The notes: generated from the letters alone by a model not told the origin. A DNA stretch of 64,000 nt from Diphasiastrum complanatum (GCA_029204225.1 CM055092.1:44009343-44073342); one strand, 5' to 3'. Positions 10,437 through 23,553 are shown, counted from the stretch's first letter. Made by a program: numbers and translations.

Positions 10437-11634
10437 TGTAGCGCAGGCATCCCAAAGGGAGCCGGGAACCACGACTTAGCTTCCCAGCCTTCAACCCTTG
10501 CCATCCAAACCCATTTGACATACAAGCAGCCAACTCGCCAACAACGATCAGACTTAACCAACTTGAAGTTCCGAAAACCAACATTGAGATCCAACCTGGC
10601 GCCATGCCAGATCGGGGGTCCCGACGTGGGTGACTTCCCTCCAAGCAAGCCGCCCGACATACATCAAACTTAACCAACTCGAAGCTTCGTTACAAACGAG
10701 TAACATCCATTCCAAGCAAGCGGTCTGACTTACATTAGACTTAACCAACTGAAAGCTTCGTCACGAGTGCTGGAATCCAACCTGGCGCCACGCCAGACTG
10801 GACAGCCATAAACAGGTAACATCCACCCAAGCAAGCCATCCAACTCAGCCGACAGGTTAGAGCCCGTTCCCCAAGAGCTTAACCCATTCACGTTCATGCA
10901 AGGCACACTCAGAACCACAAGCCGTGACAGATATGGAAACAACTAGTTCCTGGACCAAATGGTCCCGACAGCATACCGCTGGCGCCACGGATCGAATGGT
11001 CCCAACGGCATATCGCTGGCGTCCCGGGATACGACCCTCAGCTATGTGCCAAGTTAAAAATTTTGAAAGCGGCCTTACAACTGGCGCTTTTACCGAACAC
11101 TGAAACCTTGAAGGTAATCAGAGTCAGTTTGAGGAAAATCCCACTTTATTGATAATTCTGAGAAGGTTACATTTCAAGTGTGTGACCGACCCTAGTCTCC
11201 GGGGCGCTAGCATGCCAAGGCGAGAGCCATGACAACATTCCAGCAAGGGAGGCTGAGACTTGGTTGGAGCTCGTCCTGAGTCGCAACCCGCACTCCCCTA
11301 TAGTATTGGTGTGATTCGGCACCCCCCCTCATACCAAGCACTGTACCCAAGCTGGTAAAGCACATTTTTCTCTCTCTAGGATTTTCTCTTCCTAGAAAGT
11401 CATTTCTCTCTCTCTAGATTTTATTGATCCCCAAGCTTCCTTTAATCATGCCTAGATCGTGTGAGGTAATTGCACATCGATCTGAGCTCTCTGGACTCCT
11501 CTAGAACCGATCAAAGATTTTCAGCCATAGGAACTTGGCGCCGGCTGGATTCTGGTCACAGTGGCGCCGGCGCCGGGGACATAGCTGGCGCCAATGGCGC
11601 CGAAAGTAAAGCTTGTAAAGGTAGCTTTACAACA
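10437..11634 (-). repeat. Inverted B-family LTR inside the B1 3' LTR
   Basis: A full-length B-type LTR in reverse orientation: it starts TGTAGCGCAGG and ends TTTACAACA on the plus strand. The flanking bases are CCTGG on the left and CCAGC on the right, so there is no target duplication. The surrounding forward LTR has lost about 440 bases (those matching 1802-2241) at this point. It may be a solo LTR with a flanking deletion, or the product of recombination between inverted copies. Confidence 0.85.
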
Positions 11635-12222
11635 CCAGCGGTATGCCGTCGGGATCATTCGGTCCGTGGCGCCAGCGGTATGCTGTCGGGACCATTTGGT
11701 CCAGGAACTGGTTGTTTCCATATCTGTCGCGGCTTGTGGTTCTGAGTGTGCCTTGCATGAACGTGAATGCGTTAAGCTCTTGGGGAACGCGCTCTAACCT
11801 GTCGGCTGAGTTGGATGGCTTGCTTGGGTGGATGTTACCTGTTTATGGCTGTCCAGTCTGGCGTGGCGCCAGGTTGGCTTCCAGCGCTCGTGACGAAGCT
11901 TTCAGTTGGTTAAGTCTGATGTAAGTCAAACCGCTTGCTTGGAATGGATGTTACTCGTTTGTAACGAAGCTTCGAGTTGGTTAAGTTTGATGTATGTCGG
12001 GCGGCTTGCTTGGAGGGAAGTCACCCACGTCGGGACCCCCGATCTGGCATGGCGCCAGGTTGGATCTCAATGTTGGTTTTCGAAACTTCAAGTTGGTTAA
12101 GTCTGATCGTTGTTGGCGAGTTGGCTGCTTGTATGTCAAGTGGGTTTGGATGGCAAGAGTTGAAGGCTGGGAAGCTAAGTCGTGGTTCCCGGCTCCCTTT
12201 GGGATGCCTGTGCTACACATTG

Positions 12223-13187
12223 TCTCGACCTCGGGTAACAACTGCCCAAGTCTGGCTAGCACAAACGACAAGATAACCCTAGCATGCAATAGTGCTCGTC
12301 CCTCCTTGTGTGTGATTTGGAAGAGAGAATGAATCCTGAAGAGGGTCACCTCTCCTATATGTGCATAAGGGTCATAGGCCACCCCAAGACGGGCCCTACC
12401 CCTATGATTTTTTCATCAACACATCTTTACAAGAGGGGACTTTATTTATATCTTCTAAGACATTCGCAGTAAAAGAGACAACTTAATCACTTTAAAAGGT
12501 GTTTTCAAAACGAGCAGTGATATTGATTGCCGAGGTCCAACCCAAAGGCAACATGCACAAAATGTTTGGCATGTTAAGGTCAGTCGGTTGACTTGGGTGA
12601 GAGTGATACTGCAAGTTGTAATGTTGTGCCATAGGTTTGAATGCTCTTGCATTGTACATGTCTTGTCGTTGACATCCTCAAGTTTCGAGCTCTGCTCTTT
12701 TAAACTGTTTCTTATGTAGAATGGATAGTGTTAGCGATTCAAACTAGCACAATCAATGTTCTACTATCCTATTATTAAAATGAACGTTTACGTCTCAAAA
12801 ATCTTGAATCTCACCAAGAAAAGACCAACTACTTCTAAAGCATGTGCATGCTTGCACATGAAGCTCCCTACAAAAATGCCACTCCCCTTACGTCAAACCA
12901 GGAGTACCTATTACGTCAATTTCCTTCGAAAACGCCTCTTTCTCGTTAGTTGAAATTCAAGGCCGTTCCCCCTCCCTCCCTCTGACCCAGTAAAGCCGGA
13001 AAAGGGTCAAATACGCACGGGGCACCCATTTCTTTTGGTCTTTCTTGTCTTTACATCACCCCCACTGCGCAATTGCGTTCATCTCCTTGACGAGCATTCG
13101 GGTAATATATCGCAGCGATCCATCTCGTCTTCTCGTCTATCTTCTGACAAGACGAGGCCGTGCCTTATCGGCTTCCTACTCCCTATT
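12223..13187. other. Intergenic stretch upstream of the epimerase gene
   Basis: No gene recognised. The first part continues the sequence interrupted by B1 at 1549. The part after about 12950 is pyrimidine-rich and probably belongs to the promoter or 5' untranslated region of the gene starting at 14220; I could not choose a TATA box. Confidence 0.45.
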
Positions 13188-13271
13188 CAGATTTCTTCTT
13201 CCTTTCTAAGGATTTCAGATTTCTTCTTCCTTTCTAAGGATTGCAGATTTTTTCTTCCTTTCTAAGGATTT
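13188..13271 (+). repeat. Three tandem copies of a 28-bp pyrimidine-rich unit
   Basis: Units beginning CAGATTTCTTCTTCC and ending CTAAGGATT start at 13188, 13216 and 13244. They differ by only one or two bases. The unit length is not a multiple of three. The position, about 1 kb upstream of the epimerase start codon, suggests promoter or 5' untranslated sequence. Confidence 0.9.
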
Positions 13272-14219
13272 GCTGATGAATGGAGTTACTGAAGAAGAAT
13301 TTTGAGATGTCAGAGGATGAAAAGGAATTCCGTTATTCTGACAAGAAAATGATTTAAGCCAGCAAGTACGTGTGTTGTCACTATGTCAAACACAGCCGGT
13401 GTCTGCTCGCTATCGGTTTCGTCCATCACAAACTACACATGAGATTTGGATCGAGTTGTAATCCTTACTCTTGAGCAGTAAGCGTCTTATTAACCTTTGA
13501 TGCTGCTTATTGTGACATATCAGGATGCAGTCAGCTGTGGTTTTTTATTTTTTTCCCCTCGAATGTTTAGTTTTGACTAGGTTGAGTGATCTTCATGAGG
13601 AACATTACATTGCCGAGCCAACTCAAAATGCTATGTCAATTCACAATTTAGGAGTAATCGTTGAATCTGACCAATAAAGGTTTCTATTTTCCAGCTACAT
13701 CAGGAGAATGGATGGCGTCTAGATAATTGAGTTCCAGATTTTTGCCAATATTTGAAAGAAAGTCTACATTCGTTCAGAACAGTAGCGACTCGAACTTGGC
13801 AAGTTTATTGTAAGCAATATGTTGACATGCAGTTGTCTCAGCTTTCCGAGTTCTCGAACGACAGCAGTAATGGCTTAGTTTTCTCGATTTGCTGAACTTT
13901 TTGCTGTGGTTTTCGCTTTAGGGTGGTGCACCTTAATGGTTTCAGTTGGAAGCATTTTGCTCTCTCATCAGCACGAATGGGAAACGTTTTGAGCTGGAAT
14001 TTTTTTTCTATTCTCAGATTTGCAGCAGTGTGAGCATGATGACATATGCAGCGCTCTATCCACGTCCTCAAAAAATTATAATCCGGTTTAGCGAAGCTAG
14101 GGAACCGGAAGCGCAGCAGAATCTGAATCATGACTCATTTTTCATGCACGAAGATTTGGCTGCAGATTTAAAAGAAGCGTAAAGACAACGCCTCAACTGA
14201 TATTTCTGATATTTCGAGG
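13272..14219 (+). other. Probable 5' untranslated or promoter region of the epimerase gene
   Basis: No conserved protein. A short upstream frame (13946-14182, 78 codons) ends 37 bases before the start codon and could act as an upstream ORF if transcribed. The transcription start and any intron in this part cannot be set without RNA data. Confidence 0.35.
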
Positions 14220-17200
14220 ATGGTTGATACAGACGAGCGGAGTGGTTTCGATAAGATTATTCTACGAGATAGTCATGGTTTGGAAAAAGTTATTCTGAAA
14301 GAGCCTTCGGGATCTACAGCGCAAGTATGATTTGCATCCTATCTTTAATGTGGCTCAACATCATTTACGCCTAATACTTTTTGCGTTCTTTTGTTTTCCT
14401 CGTTTTCACATGTCTTTTCCGGTTATGCATTTATGGCTTAGGTCGGCCTAGAATCTTTTCTGGTGCATAAGCGAGATGTGTCACTTTTTAGATTGGAGCA
14501 TTTTTAAGTAGGATATTTGTGTTCCTACGACTTATCAGCGATCCTTACGTCTTAGGGTGATACTTTTGCATACACGATTGAGGCTTTGTCGTCCACAAAT
14601 GAGATTCCAGCAGTGGTTCCCAGATGAGGCATTAACAAGGGTGCCCATCCAAGACTCAGATGGGCCACATGATATTTCAGGTGAAGTAGAGAGAGATTCT
14701 GCACACATGGCATTCACATTCTCTTGATGGTTCCATAGTTCATGATTTCTAGATACTACAGATGAGCCATGAAGTCGTTGTGATGGGGCACATGCATACC
14801 CAGTGTATTTACAAGTTGTCAGACATGAGCCTCTCACGCATACAACGACTTGCTTATTCAACTCCTTAATTGGTTCCCACGGTTTTGGCAGAGGCATATG
14901 AGATTGGCCTTTTACAACAATATAGTTGCTCATAAGTTGTATGGGAAGTTGAGCTCATGACTTTCTAGCTACTAACTATACAAACCATCCAAAGATAACC
15001 TGAGCATAATGATGCACATAATGTTCATAAATTTCTATTGTAGGTTTGGCTACCCATCTACATAAGTTGATACAAACTTTGTGATTGTTGGTGCTACACT
15101 CATTGCTCTATTATGCGCAGAGCATGTATGCATAGCTTCTGAGTTTCTTAAGTTGCACTTATTCTTGTCATGACTAAAATATGGCTCTTCACCAAAAGAA
15201 GGTATAATATACACAGGAAAAGCCATACTAGTATCACCTGGGATATGAGTATCAAGTGAGAATCGTTCCACTTCACCTGAGAGATAAACTCAGGACGAAC
15301 AATCTGTGTAGAAAAACGAGCAAGCTACTGAAGCATCATCTGTTGCTACTATTGCTGCCTCTGTTGAACATATCCATGATAGAAAGCTCCACCTCAAATG
15401 CTTCAAACACTACTATTGAAGAAAGTATGTAATAAGATGCTATTGAAGGAGCGGACTCTTGTTGTCACCCCAAGTAGATCTGAGGTACAGAGAACTACAC
15501 TAATAGGCTGAAAATGATGGCAAAAAATGTGATAGATGAGGGATGAAGAATCAGCAAGCAAATGTGTATCCAAATGCTGATGAAACCACCAAAAGGGGTG
15601 CTGGATAGCAAGAAAGCCTGTTCACATATGCTAGAAAAATCAGCAAAGGAAATTGAAGAGAGAAGTGGTCAAATTTACTTCCATAATTGTTGCTAGTGGT
15701 AGATATATGCATCCACAATGGTTGTAAAAATCAGCAAGCAATATATCATGCAATAGGCCTGAATATGATCTCCAAAGTAGTTGCCTACTACCAATAGATG
15801 TTGTCCATCACTGTTGTAAAAGTCAGCATGCAATAGAGGAAGAAAGGAATGCCGAAATCACCTGCAATATGGGCACCAACTATAAATAGCTGTTGTCCAC
15901 CAAACATATACTAGAAAAAGTAGATTTTAGCAAAAAATACAGCAAAAAGTGAAGAGAACTGTCAAATATTACCTCCAAAATAGGGTGCTAGCTGAAACAG
16001 GATCCAAAAGAGGTAGTGCTAACCAAAGTAGGCGCCAACTTTCTCCAAGACAAATAAGAATCTCCAAATGTGGTGCCAACTTTCTCCACAAAAAATATGA
16101 TTACGGATCTTCACATGAAAGTTCTTTGATACCAGGTACGATTGCAACCATAGATTTTAAATTCAAATAAATCATAAATGAATATAAATGACACGCAAAT
16201 AGCAAACTTCCATGAAGCATGATCATTGACATCACATGTAATCAGAGGTTAAAGCCTTACAAGCAATAGTGATGAGTGCTCCCACGATGAGCTCAAGCTA
16301 CCTCAATATCCAAAGATACCAAAATGTTGGAATGTGCACCTAAGCCCATCATTAATTTGTGCCCTAATGTACAAGTATTTAGAAACCAAGAACGGGAGAA
16401 ATGTAGTGCTCACACTCCAGTCTATGAATGAAGGTCCCTTTGCTAACATGTGAGATGAAAATAGCACTGATTTAAAAATTTGGTAAATGTGGCATTGGTT
16501 CCTAAGTAAAGGTAGCATTGGAAAGTAAAAGCAGAATTGTATGGGCTAGATTTCCATAACAAGAATGTGCTTTTAAATTACATTTTGGACATTCAAAAGT
16601 TGGGGACCTCAACTTGCATAATTTAGGATTTTGCTTAATCTCCATCTGTTCCAATCTGCAGGTGCAGTATTCCTTAAATATCTTCACAGCAGACTAGGCC
16701 TGCAAGCGATTTAGCTTGCTTTGATCCTTGGCCCACTGCATTTGTCTCTTTTGATTAAGATTGTGACTATCTACTTCAGTGCCTGCTACTGTAGAGTCCG
16801 TATTGTAACTTTGTAAAGGGTTGCAAATTTTTCACGGTACATCATGTTGTAGCAATCTCTGAGGTGCTAACATAGTTCAACCTCTTAGAACCGTGAGCTT
16901 GACCAATCTCGGGATGCTCATGAACAAGCATTTATCTACCTGTTTAAAGTAGATATTTGTCGATGGTCTGAGATTATGGGTAGACTGCAAAGGTTGAAGA
17001 AAATTTCAGTGTTTATTGAATGTTCTATTTATTGTTTGGGAAGTTGAATTTACTTTTTTATTTTTTGTTTCCAGAAGGAAATGTCTCATTTTAAATTCTT
17101 TTGTCTACAATTGTATTAGTGCATTACTTGTTGGCCTACAAACTTGCTCCAGACTGCTGAATGTACAGACAAAGGTAATGCGTGAGCTACTACTAACTTT

Positions 17201-20200
17201 AGCTTCATGGGTAAATGATGTTGTGCGGCATATAGCACATATGATTCAATCCAAAACCTTTATAATGCATTTAAAGTAAGATTCATCATAGAAAATATCT
17301 TCTTGTAGGTGCACCTATTTGGAGGACAATTGACATCATGGAAGAACGATCAAGAAGAGGAGTTATTATTCATGAGTAGCAAGGTCATCTGCTGATACAC
17401 CTCTTTAAGTTTGCGTGCTCATATCATGTATTATTGAGTAGTATGTTTGCATATTGCTTTCTGCACAGACAGGCTCAAAGATGAAAAGTAAATTTACACT
17501 GTTAAGAGCTGATTAGTTCTCTGGACAGACTCTGCGTGCCTAAAACTGGCTAAGATTGTTTAATATTTTATTTTCTTAAAAATATGGTAGTTAATGCACT
17601 AAAACTCTGCTTTTGATTAATGCAATTATGTTTCTTCGATTTCATTGTACAATTTGGAATTTTAAGCATTTCCTGCACAAGGTATGTATTTGTTGGGCAT
17701 GATAAGTCAATGCTGAATGTTTTAAATACACTCAGGAAACATACAAGCCTCCAAAGGCGTTAAGGGGCGGAATACCTATTTGTTTTCCACAGGTATGTAG
17801 TATGATGCCAAACTTATCAATCTTAGAATGTAAAATATGGAAATGTAATATTAGTGATATGAGCGATGCTACAGTTTGGCAATTTTGGATCCCTGGAGCA
17901 GCATGGGTTTGTGAGGAATAGAATCTGGTCCATTGATTTGGATCCTCCTCCTATCTCAATAAACAGCAGCAACAACAAAGCAGTAGTTGATCTTCTTTAC
18001 AAATCAAATGAGGATGATTTGAAGATCTGGCCTCGGAGGTACAAGCATGTTCAAGTTGTTTTTTACATTGCTTCAAGGCCAGTCTGAATGCTAAGCCTTT
18101 ACTTTTGCTCCATTCAAGACAGTAGTATGCTTATCTAATGAAAGAAAACTGGCACTACATTGGGAAGCTGCTCTATCTGCATCACTGCTTTGCACTTGAC
18201 ATGGTTGGACTGAAAAATTTGGATCTTGTGGCTGTTAGATGTGGTTTGTATCTAATGAGGTCACTCTTAGCTCCTGGATTCTTAGTGCTATGAATTTTTG
18301 GTGCAGTTTTGAGCTCCGCCTGAGGGTAGCTTTAGCACGTGGAGGGGACCTTACTTTAACTGTGCGCGTTAGGAATACAGATACCAAGCCTTTGACTTTT
18401 ACAATTGCACTGCATACTTACTTTTCAGTGTCAGACTCCAGGTAAGTATATCTTGCACACTGTCATGGATCTTATTATATAATTCATAGTTGCCCAGAAT
18501 TGCTGGAAAAAAACAGAAACAGATCTTTAAAAATTCATAGGGATTGACAGTAACAGGGATTGATGCACCTTTGAATGCGTTCAAGCCATCTGCAGGCCTT
18601 TTAATGATCAAAATAAAGTCGTAGTGAGTAGTTGGTTTGATCAGAAGGTTTAACAATGCATGCATACAATTTGTTTTTTTCCAGAAGACGTCATTGTTTT
18701 CTGGTAGAATCACACATGATTATTCCTGAGTAGGAGGTGGCTCCTCTATCAGACCTGCCATATACGTAGATTGATTCATGTCATTTCTTCTTCAAATCCA
18801 TGAAATCTTTGATTCGTCTTCTCGATCAGTTAAGTTTTCAGATAAGGAGAAAAATTAGCAGGAAGGAAGACATGGTTTACAGTTTCAGATGAAAGGTCAA
18901 CTTATGTTGTTTCTGAGTCCTGTTCATGCAGCTGAAAGTTTGAAACTTGTTCTTTACTGTGGATTATGCTGTTTTCAGTGAAGTGCGGATAGAAGGGCTG
19001 GAGACTCTTGACTACATGGACAATCTTGAACAAAAGGAAAGATTCACAGAACAGGGAGATGCCATAACTTTCGATGCTGAGGTGATTTATATTTTTTCTA
19101 TGAAAATTCACTCAAGCGACTATTTTTCCAGATTGAGCTGTTTCAAATTGACACTTGTAGAGATATGTACAGTTTGTGTTTTCTGAAGATAGGGTGTATC
19201 CGTTTAGTGCAGGTTGATAGATTCTACTTGAGTACACCAACTAAACTTGCTATCATTGACCATCAAAAGAAGAGGACATTTGTGCTGAGAAAAGAAGGGC
19301 TACCTGATGCAGGTTTGTATTTGCAATCACATCCTTATTGTGGTACCATAACGTAGCTGATTAGCTGTCTTTCCCTTGAAAGTGATTATTTTTGGTGCTA
19401 TAAGGCATTGCAATGAACACTTTATGGATCACATATGAGCCAATGGGATTCATCCAATAGGTAATGCATGAGTTACATATTGTCAGCACCATTTACTAAA
19501 GATCTAAAAAGTTATCAGTTTAACTCTTCAAGCTAGCAACTTCAAGTAATTAGCCATCTTACTTTGGACAATCTTTGAGCCATCAATATATTTCAAACAT
19601 TTGTGAATATTGATAATTTTAAGGAAAGGAAGGTAGTCAGAATCAATACTCTTTCGTGTCCTGGTTGGTTGCATACTTTTTAAGTGTCTCATTTGGGTTA
19701 TATGGGAATCCTTTCCAATTGCTCACCAACATTTATGTGCCATTCATGCAGAGTACATAGGCCACAAGTGGCTAGCTTATTAGAGGACATTATACCTTCT
19801 GCTCTGGGCAATTGGATCCCTCTTTGGCATGATCCGACATTAGGTCATGTGTGACATGGTCCCTAGCCTTGACTCATAGATAGGGGCTCTCCTCTATCAG
19901 TAAAAATAGGTATGAAAGTTCCTTATTGATGTATATTTGCTAGGCCTTACGAGTTGAAAAAACTAACCATTAGAGAGGTTCAATATTATATCAAATGAGG
20001 GAGGGTGACAACACAAGAGATTGACTCACATGCAATGTGTATCAAGGGAATCACACAATAGTGTTAATGCTTATGAAGGTCTTTCACAAAATTAAACCTA
20101 TTGTAGATTGAAAATAAGTAGAGATTAGTGTTTACTGACTACTCTGAATCTGCATACCCACCACCCACCTCATATTTAATAGAAGCCACTTTGCTAATCA

Positions 20201-20971
20201 AGCTGGACAAGTTAATGGGTTGTTGTTTACAAAAGTTATCTTATCATGAGTTAGACATTAAAAGCAGTGAGACACGAGGTTAGTGGCTGGTGGCCAGATT
20301 GATGGACCTAGTATTAAGAGGCTCATTAAGAAAAGGCTGCTGGATGCCACTGACATTCATGGTTTATTGACAAAATGTTTACATTCAGTGTTAGGTGGAG
20401 TAACATTTTTCAGTTCCCCTTCATAAAATTGAGGAGTAAAGATAATAATTAGTGGAGAGGTTTAATGATAATAGAGGTGACTTTTAGTGATGGTTGCCAT
20501 TGTAATGCACATTAGACCAGCCATTTTTTGAATCAGCAAGCTCCTAGATATCTCCTGCGTGCTTATAGACTCTAGATGTCATTTAAGTGCGCATGTCAGG
20601 AGTCCACACACAAGCCACTCTTAATAAGTAGGCTAATATGGGGGGCTACAAACTTTTTGTTTTACTTGTGGCTTTTCAAAACATGAATTTAAAATTTTGC
20701 TTTGCAAATTGCAGTGCTTGGTGAGACATACTCTCATGGTTACCTGTTGATGGTTGCTGTAGGTGTATGGAATCCATGGGACAAAAAATCAAGAGCCTTA
20801 CCAGATTTTGGTGATGAGGAATACAAGGATATGGTGTGTGTAGGAGCAGCAGCTTTTGAGAAGCCAATTGCTCTAAAGCCAGCTGAAGAATGGAAAGGGC
20901 GCCAAGCATTAAGCCATGTTCCTTCGAGCTATTTCAGTGGCCGTTTAGATCCCATTAAAGTTCTTGGATGA
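14220..20971 (+). CDS. Putative glucose-6-phosphate 1-epimerase (8 exons)
   Basis: Exons 14220-14324, 17309-17383, 17736-17792, 17875-18038, 18307-18441, 18979-19081, 19213-19312 and 20763-20971 join in frame to 315 residues; all introns are GT-AG. Family role: interconversion of alpha and beta glucose 6-phosphate (aldose 1-epimerase fold, cytosolic). Visible landmarks are LFGGQLTSWK (about 37-46), RGGIPICFPQFGNFG (70-84), the HGFVRNRIW block (H89, R93), HTYFSVSD with the catalytic acid at H170, VEGLETLDY-like 181-190, STPTK, VWNPWDKKS (248-256) and LKPAEEWKG near the C-terminus. The start has a strong context (A at -3, G at +4) and an upstream in-frame stop at 14169. Odd: codon 274 (20843-20845) is Gly in VCVGAAA, where plant homologues have VCVEAAA and the glutamate is the expected catalytic base. 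Length and order match plant homologues. Confidence 0.9.
14325..17308 (+). other. Intron 1 of the epimerase gene (2984 bp)
   Basis: Bounded by CAA|GTATGA and TTGTAG|GTG. It contains antisense open frames around 14535-14933 and 15050-15271 without recognisable similarity, and a stretch at 15500-16140 in which phrases such as AATCAGCAAGCAA and CCAACTTTCTCCA recur. These may be remains of an old transposon, but no ends are visible. Confidence 0.6.
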
Positions 20972-22257
20972 GATACCTTCTCTTTGCAGTGGAAAAATTG
21001 ACTGCTAGGTTTTCTTGTGGATGGCGTTTCATAGAAGCGCTTTATTTGAAAGATTAGCAAGAGAGTTTTTCATGAGGCTAGCTTGCAGCAGAACTCTGTA
21101 CGCTGGTGTTTTGTTGCGTACTCTCTGTAAGTCAGAATTTTTTTCTTTTAGAAGAATTAGGTAGACGTTTTGATTTCTTTAAACCTTGACTTCGGGTGTG
21201 TCCAGAAGCTGAAAATCTGGTTAGTGGCTAAAACATAATTTAGGCATGGGTTGCTGTTTCAGGTGGCATTGACTAGCCATTTTGTTGTTGGAGGCGTATC
21301 TGTCATCAATCAATTATAATTGCAATGGGATATTTCTGTGAAAGGAAGTTTTGTTGTTTGTTGTTGATCGTGAAACAAGCCATAGTCTGCAGGAGGAGTA
21401 ACTACTAAATACTACAGTGAGTGGTAGATATGCATATGCTTTTGACTGAACTAAAGATTTTCCAACTTGGGTCAATCACAGATGTATTGAGAGCCATGTC
21501 TAAGGCACTCAGAACCCACTTTGCATCTAAACCTAATTACTGCAAGATTGTAGATCCAGTAGTTCTATAAACACCTTTTCAAAACCCAGTGGAACTATCA
21601 TAGGGTACAAAGATGGTGGGGCTCTCAAAAAAAAGCCCAGCTAAATAGCTTTATGCACACTTTCTTGATCACGAGTCCATTGTGTGATGAAATCTATCAT
21701 TTTACTAACAGTTTGCTGGAACTTTTGGTTCAAAGAAAAGGCTATAACTAATAGACAAATGAGAAGCTACATATTTATGTCCCTATTTAAAGATGGCTAA
21801 TCAAAGCGGTAAATGAGAAGTTACTTTCAATCAGGACTCAACACTATCACCCAAGGGTTAGTACATATCCCAACATGAAACAGACACCCGAATGCAATAA
21901 TAGATGGAATAACTTTGTAAAACTGCTTCAGAATTATGGCAGGATCCAATGGTTCGCTGCAACAGTGGAAATGAGTAGACCAGGTGGACAATGAACCGGG
22001 AAGTTTGGACTGGATAACTGCCGTTACCCGTATCTATTCATTCGTGTATTACATAAATTTCCTGACGGCACCTGCCACCGGAGATAATGGAACATCCATT
22101 CAACCATTTCTGGTGGATCCAATTGGATTTCAATACTCCTTCGACTTTCTTTTGGAGGATTCTGTTGTTTTGTACTTTAAAAGAAATTTACCAGTTATTG
22201 ACTTCATATTAAGATTTTTCCTAGACCATTCTAAATTGTTCCATGCACACTAAAGTT
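20972..22257. other. 3' flank of the epimerase gene and intergenic sequence
   Basis: The first few hundred bases are presumably 3' untranslated region; no unambiguous polyadenylation hexamer was chosen. No further gene, RNA or LTR end seen. Confidence 0.4.
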
Positions 22258-22606
22258 AAGAATTTTGAAAGGCCAGGTCATTCCATGTGAAACCCCCTTT
22301 CTTTTGGAAGGAAGGGCATCTAATGCCTAAATTCAAATTAGATAAGGTTAGATAAGGCATTTTTTATTTGTTCTTTAATGAAGAGGAGAGAAAGGCCCTC
22401 TAGAAACTCAAGATGGTTGTGGTATTCCCTTGGTATCTTGACTTACCACAAGCTAAAACTTAAAACTCTTCAATGCCACTTAGAGGCAAATCTCACTCGT
22501 GAAGAAGGGGGAGGCCAATTGAAGTGGTTTTTACCAATCAATATGAAGTATTTGGGCCCTTTGCACTTACCCCTCACTCCTTGTGAAACCATCCTAAGTA
22601 AGTTCA
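22258..22606 (+). repeat. Partial copy of a MITE-like repeat
   Basis: Diverged copy of the repeat at 58057-58453, matching from GTCATTCCATGTGAAAC through CTCACTCCTTGTGAAACCATCC. The left end is missing; the right terminal inverted repeat is retained. Short open frames across it are not conserved between the two copies. Confidence 0.65.
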
Positions 22607-22986
22607 AGGAGGTGTTGAGTGTCCTAAGAAAAGGGTTGCAGTCATCTTAAATATCTAATACATGTTTTAATATACAGCTTAGATCCCCATTCACATTTCC
22701 TTGCTTAACCCTCTCTCCATTGGATCGAAACCCGTTACTATACACAATACTCACCCGGTTGGAGATCCAAAACACCTTCTTTTCCCTCTAGATCCGACCG
22801 ATTGGGGGGACACAGACAGGGTCCAACAATCTCAATCACTAAAACTTTGCTCAATCTCAATCATCAGTCTGCATAGGCCTCCATCTTGCTGTTAGGACTA
22901 ATTCTAGGTGCCAAACCGGATTTCTAGAAGCGCTACACACTTTGGAGCACTAAGGATGTGGTTTCTTTGGGAGCATGTGAGCAACT

Positions 22987-22990
<4 letters not shown>

Positions 22991-23054
<64 letters not shown>
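22991..23054 (+). repeat. (TC)n microsatellite, about 32 units
   Basis: Uninterrupted TC dinucleotides. The flank after it (about 23057-23101) is an inverted match to about 23577-23629, which follows the (GA)n tract downstream. Confidence 0.97.
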
Positions 23055-23060
<6 letters not shown>

Positions 23061-23498
23061 AAATTAATCTAGAGATTTTACTTCTCATGCATTTATATAT
23101 CTTTATTTTTTGTAATAATTTTTATAGTTTATAATCTATAGTTAGCTAGTAAGTTAACTTTTTCTATGATAAAATAGGTGTATACTCTTGTGAGATCTTT
23201 TTAAGGTGCCTTGCTCATGATCTATTTTATAGAAGATGGCATGTGATATTTTTATATAGGAATTTTTTCTCCAGATAGTTGTGATATGAGTTGACTAGTA
23301 TACATAAGAATTTCAATGGCTATTCCATGTAGGTTTTAATTTGATTGAAGCAAGTTCAAACTTCTACAACTCTATAGGATCTTCCCCCTTGGAATTTTGG
23401 TGTTCTTATGAACCTTGTCATTATATGCTTCTCCCTTTACTATTCCTTATGAAATACAGTTAAAACATGCCAGCCTTAATATGTCTTTGTTTTTTGCC

Positions 23499-23553
<55 letters not shown>

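Larger units (their letters stand above)
1550..12217 (+). mobile_element. LTR element B1, non-coding (LARD-like), host of two nested insertions
   Basis: A plus-strand LTR retrotransposon bounded by the 5-bp target duplication CATTG (1545-1549 and 12218-12222). The 5' LTR is 1550-2824, followed two bases later by a primer site complementary to initiator-Met tRNA. The internal part (2825-5314) contains a leader with repeated stem-loops, a tandem duplication and a polypurine tract, but no gag, protease, reverse transcriptase or integrase that I can recognise. The 3' LTR starts at 5315 and ends at 12217; it is interrupted by gag-protease element A1 and by an inverted LTR. The absence of any protein with all cis signals kept fits a large retrotransposon derivative mobilised in trans. 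Closest relative here is element C at 29211-40693. Confidence 0.9.
5315..12217 (+). repeat. 3' LTR of B1, interrupted
   Basis: The LTR's own sequence is in three pieces: 5315-5397, then 10254-10436 after element A1, then 11635-12217 after an inverted LTR. Relative to the 5' LTR, the piece matching about 1802-2241 is missing around the inverted LTR. The right end GCTACA at 12217 is followed by CATTG, the right target-site copy. Confidence 0.85.

Noticed and set aside
14535-14933. 132-codon antisense frame in intron 1
   Set aside because: No recognisable similarity, within an intron of the other strand; chance or old transposon sequence.
17016-17279. 87-codon frame just before exon 2 as an epimerase exon
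   Set aside because: Its sequence does not fit the family, and exon 14220-14324 joins exon 2 with correct GT-AG sites and the expected N-terminal sequence.
22991-23054. Repeat array as CRISPR
   Set aside because: It is a pure dinucleotide tract in a plant genome, without spacers.
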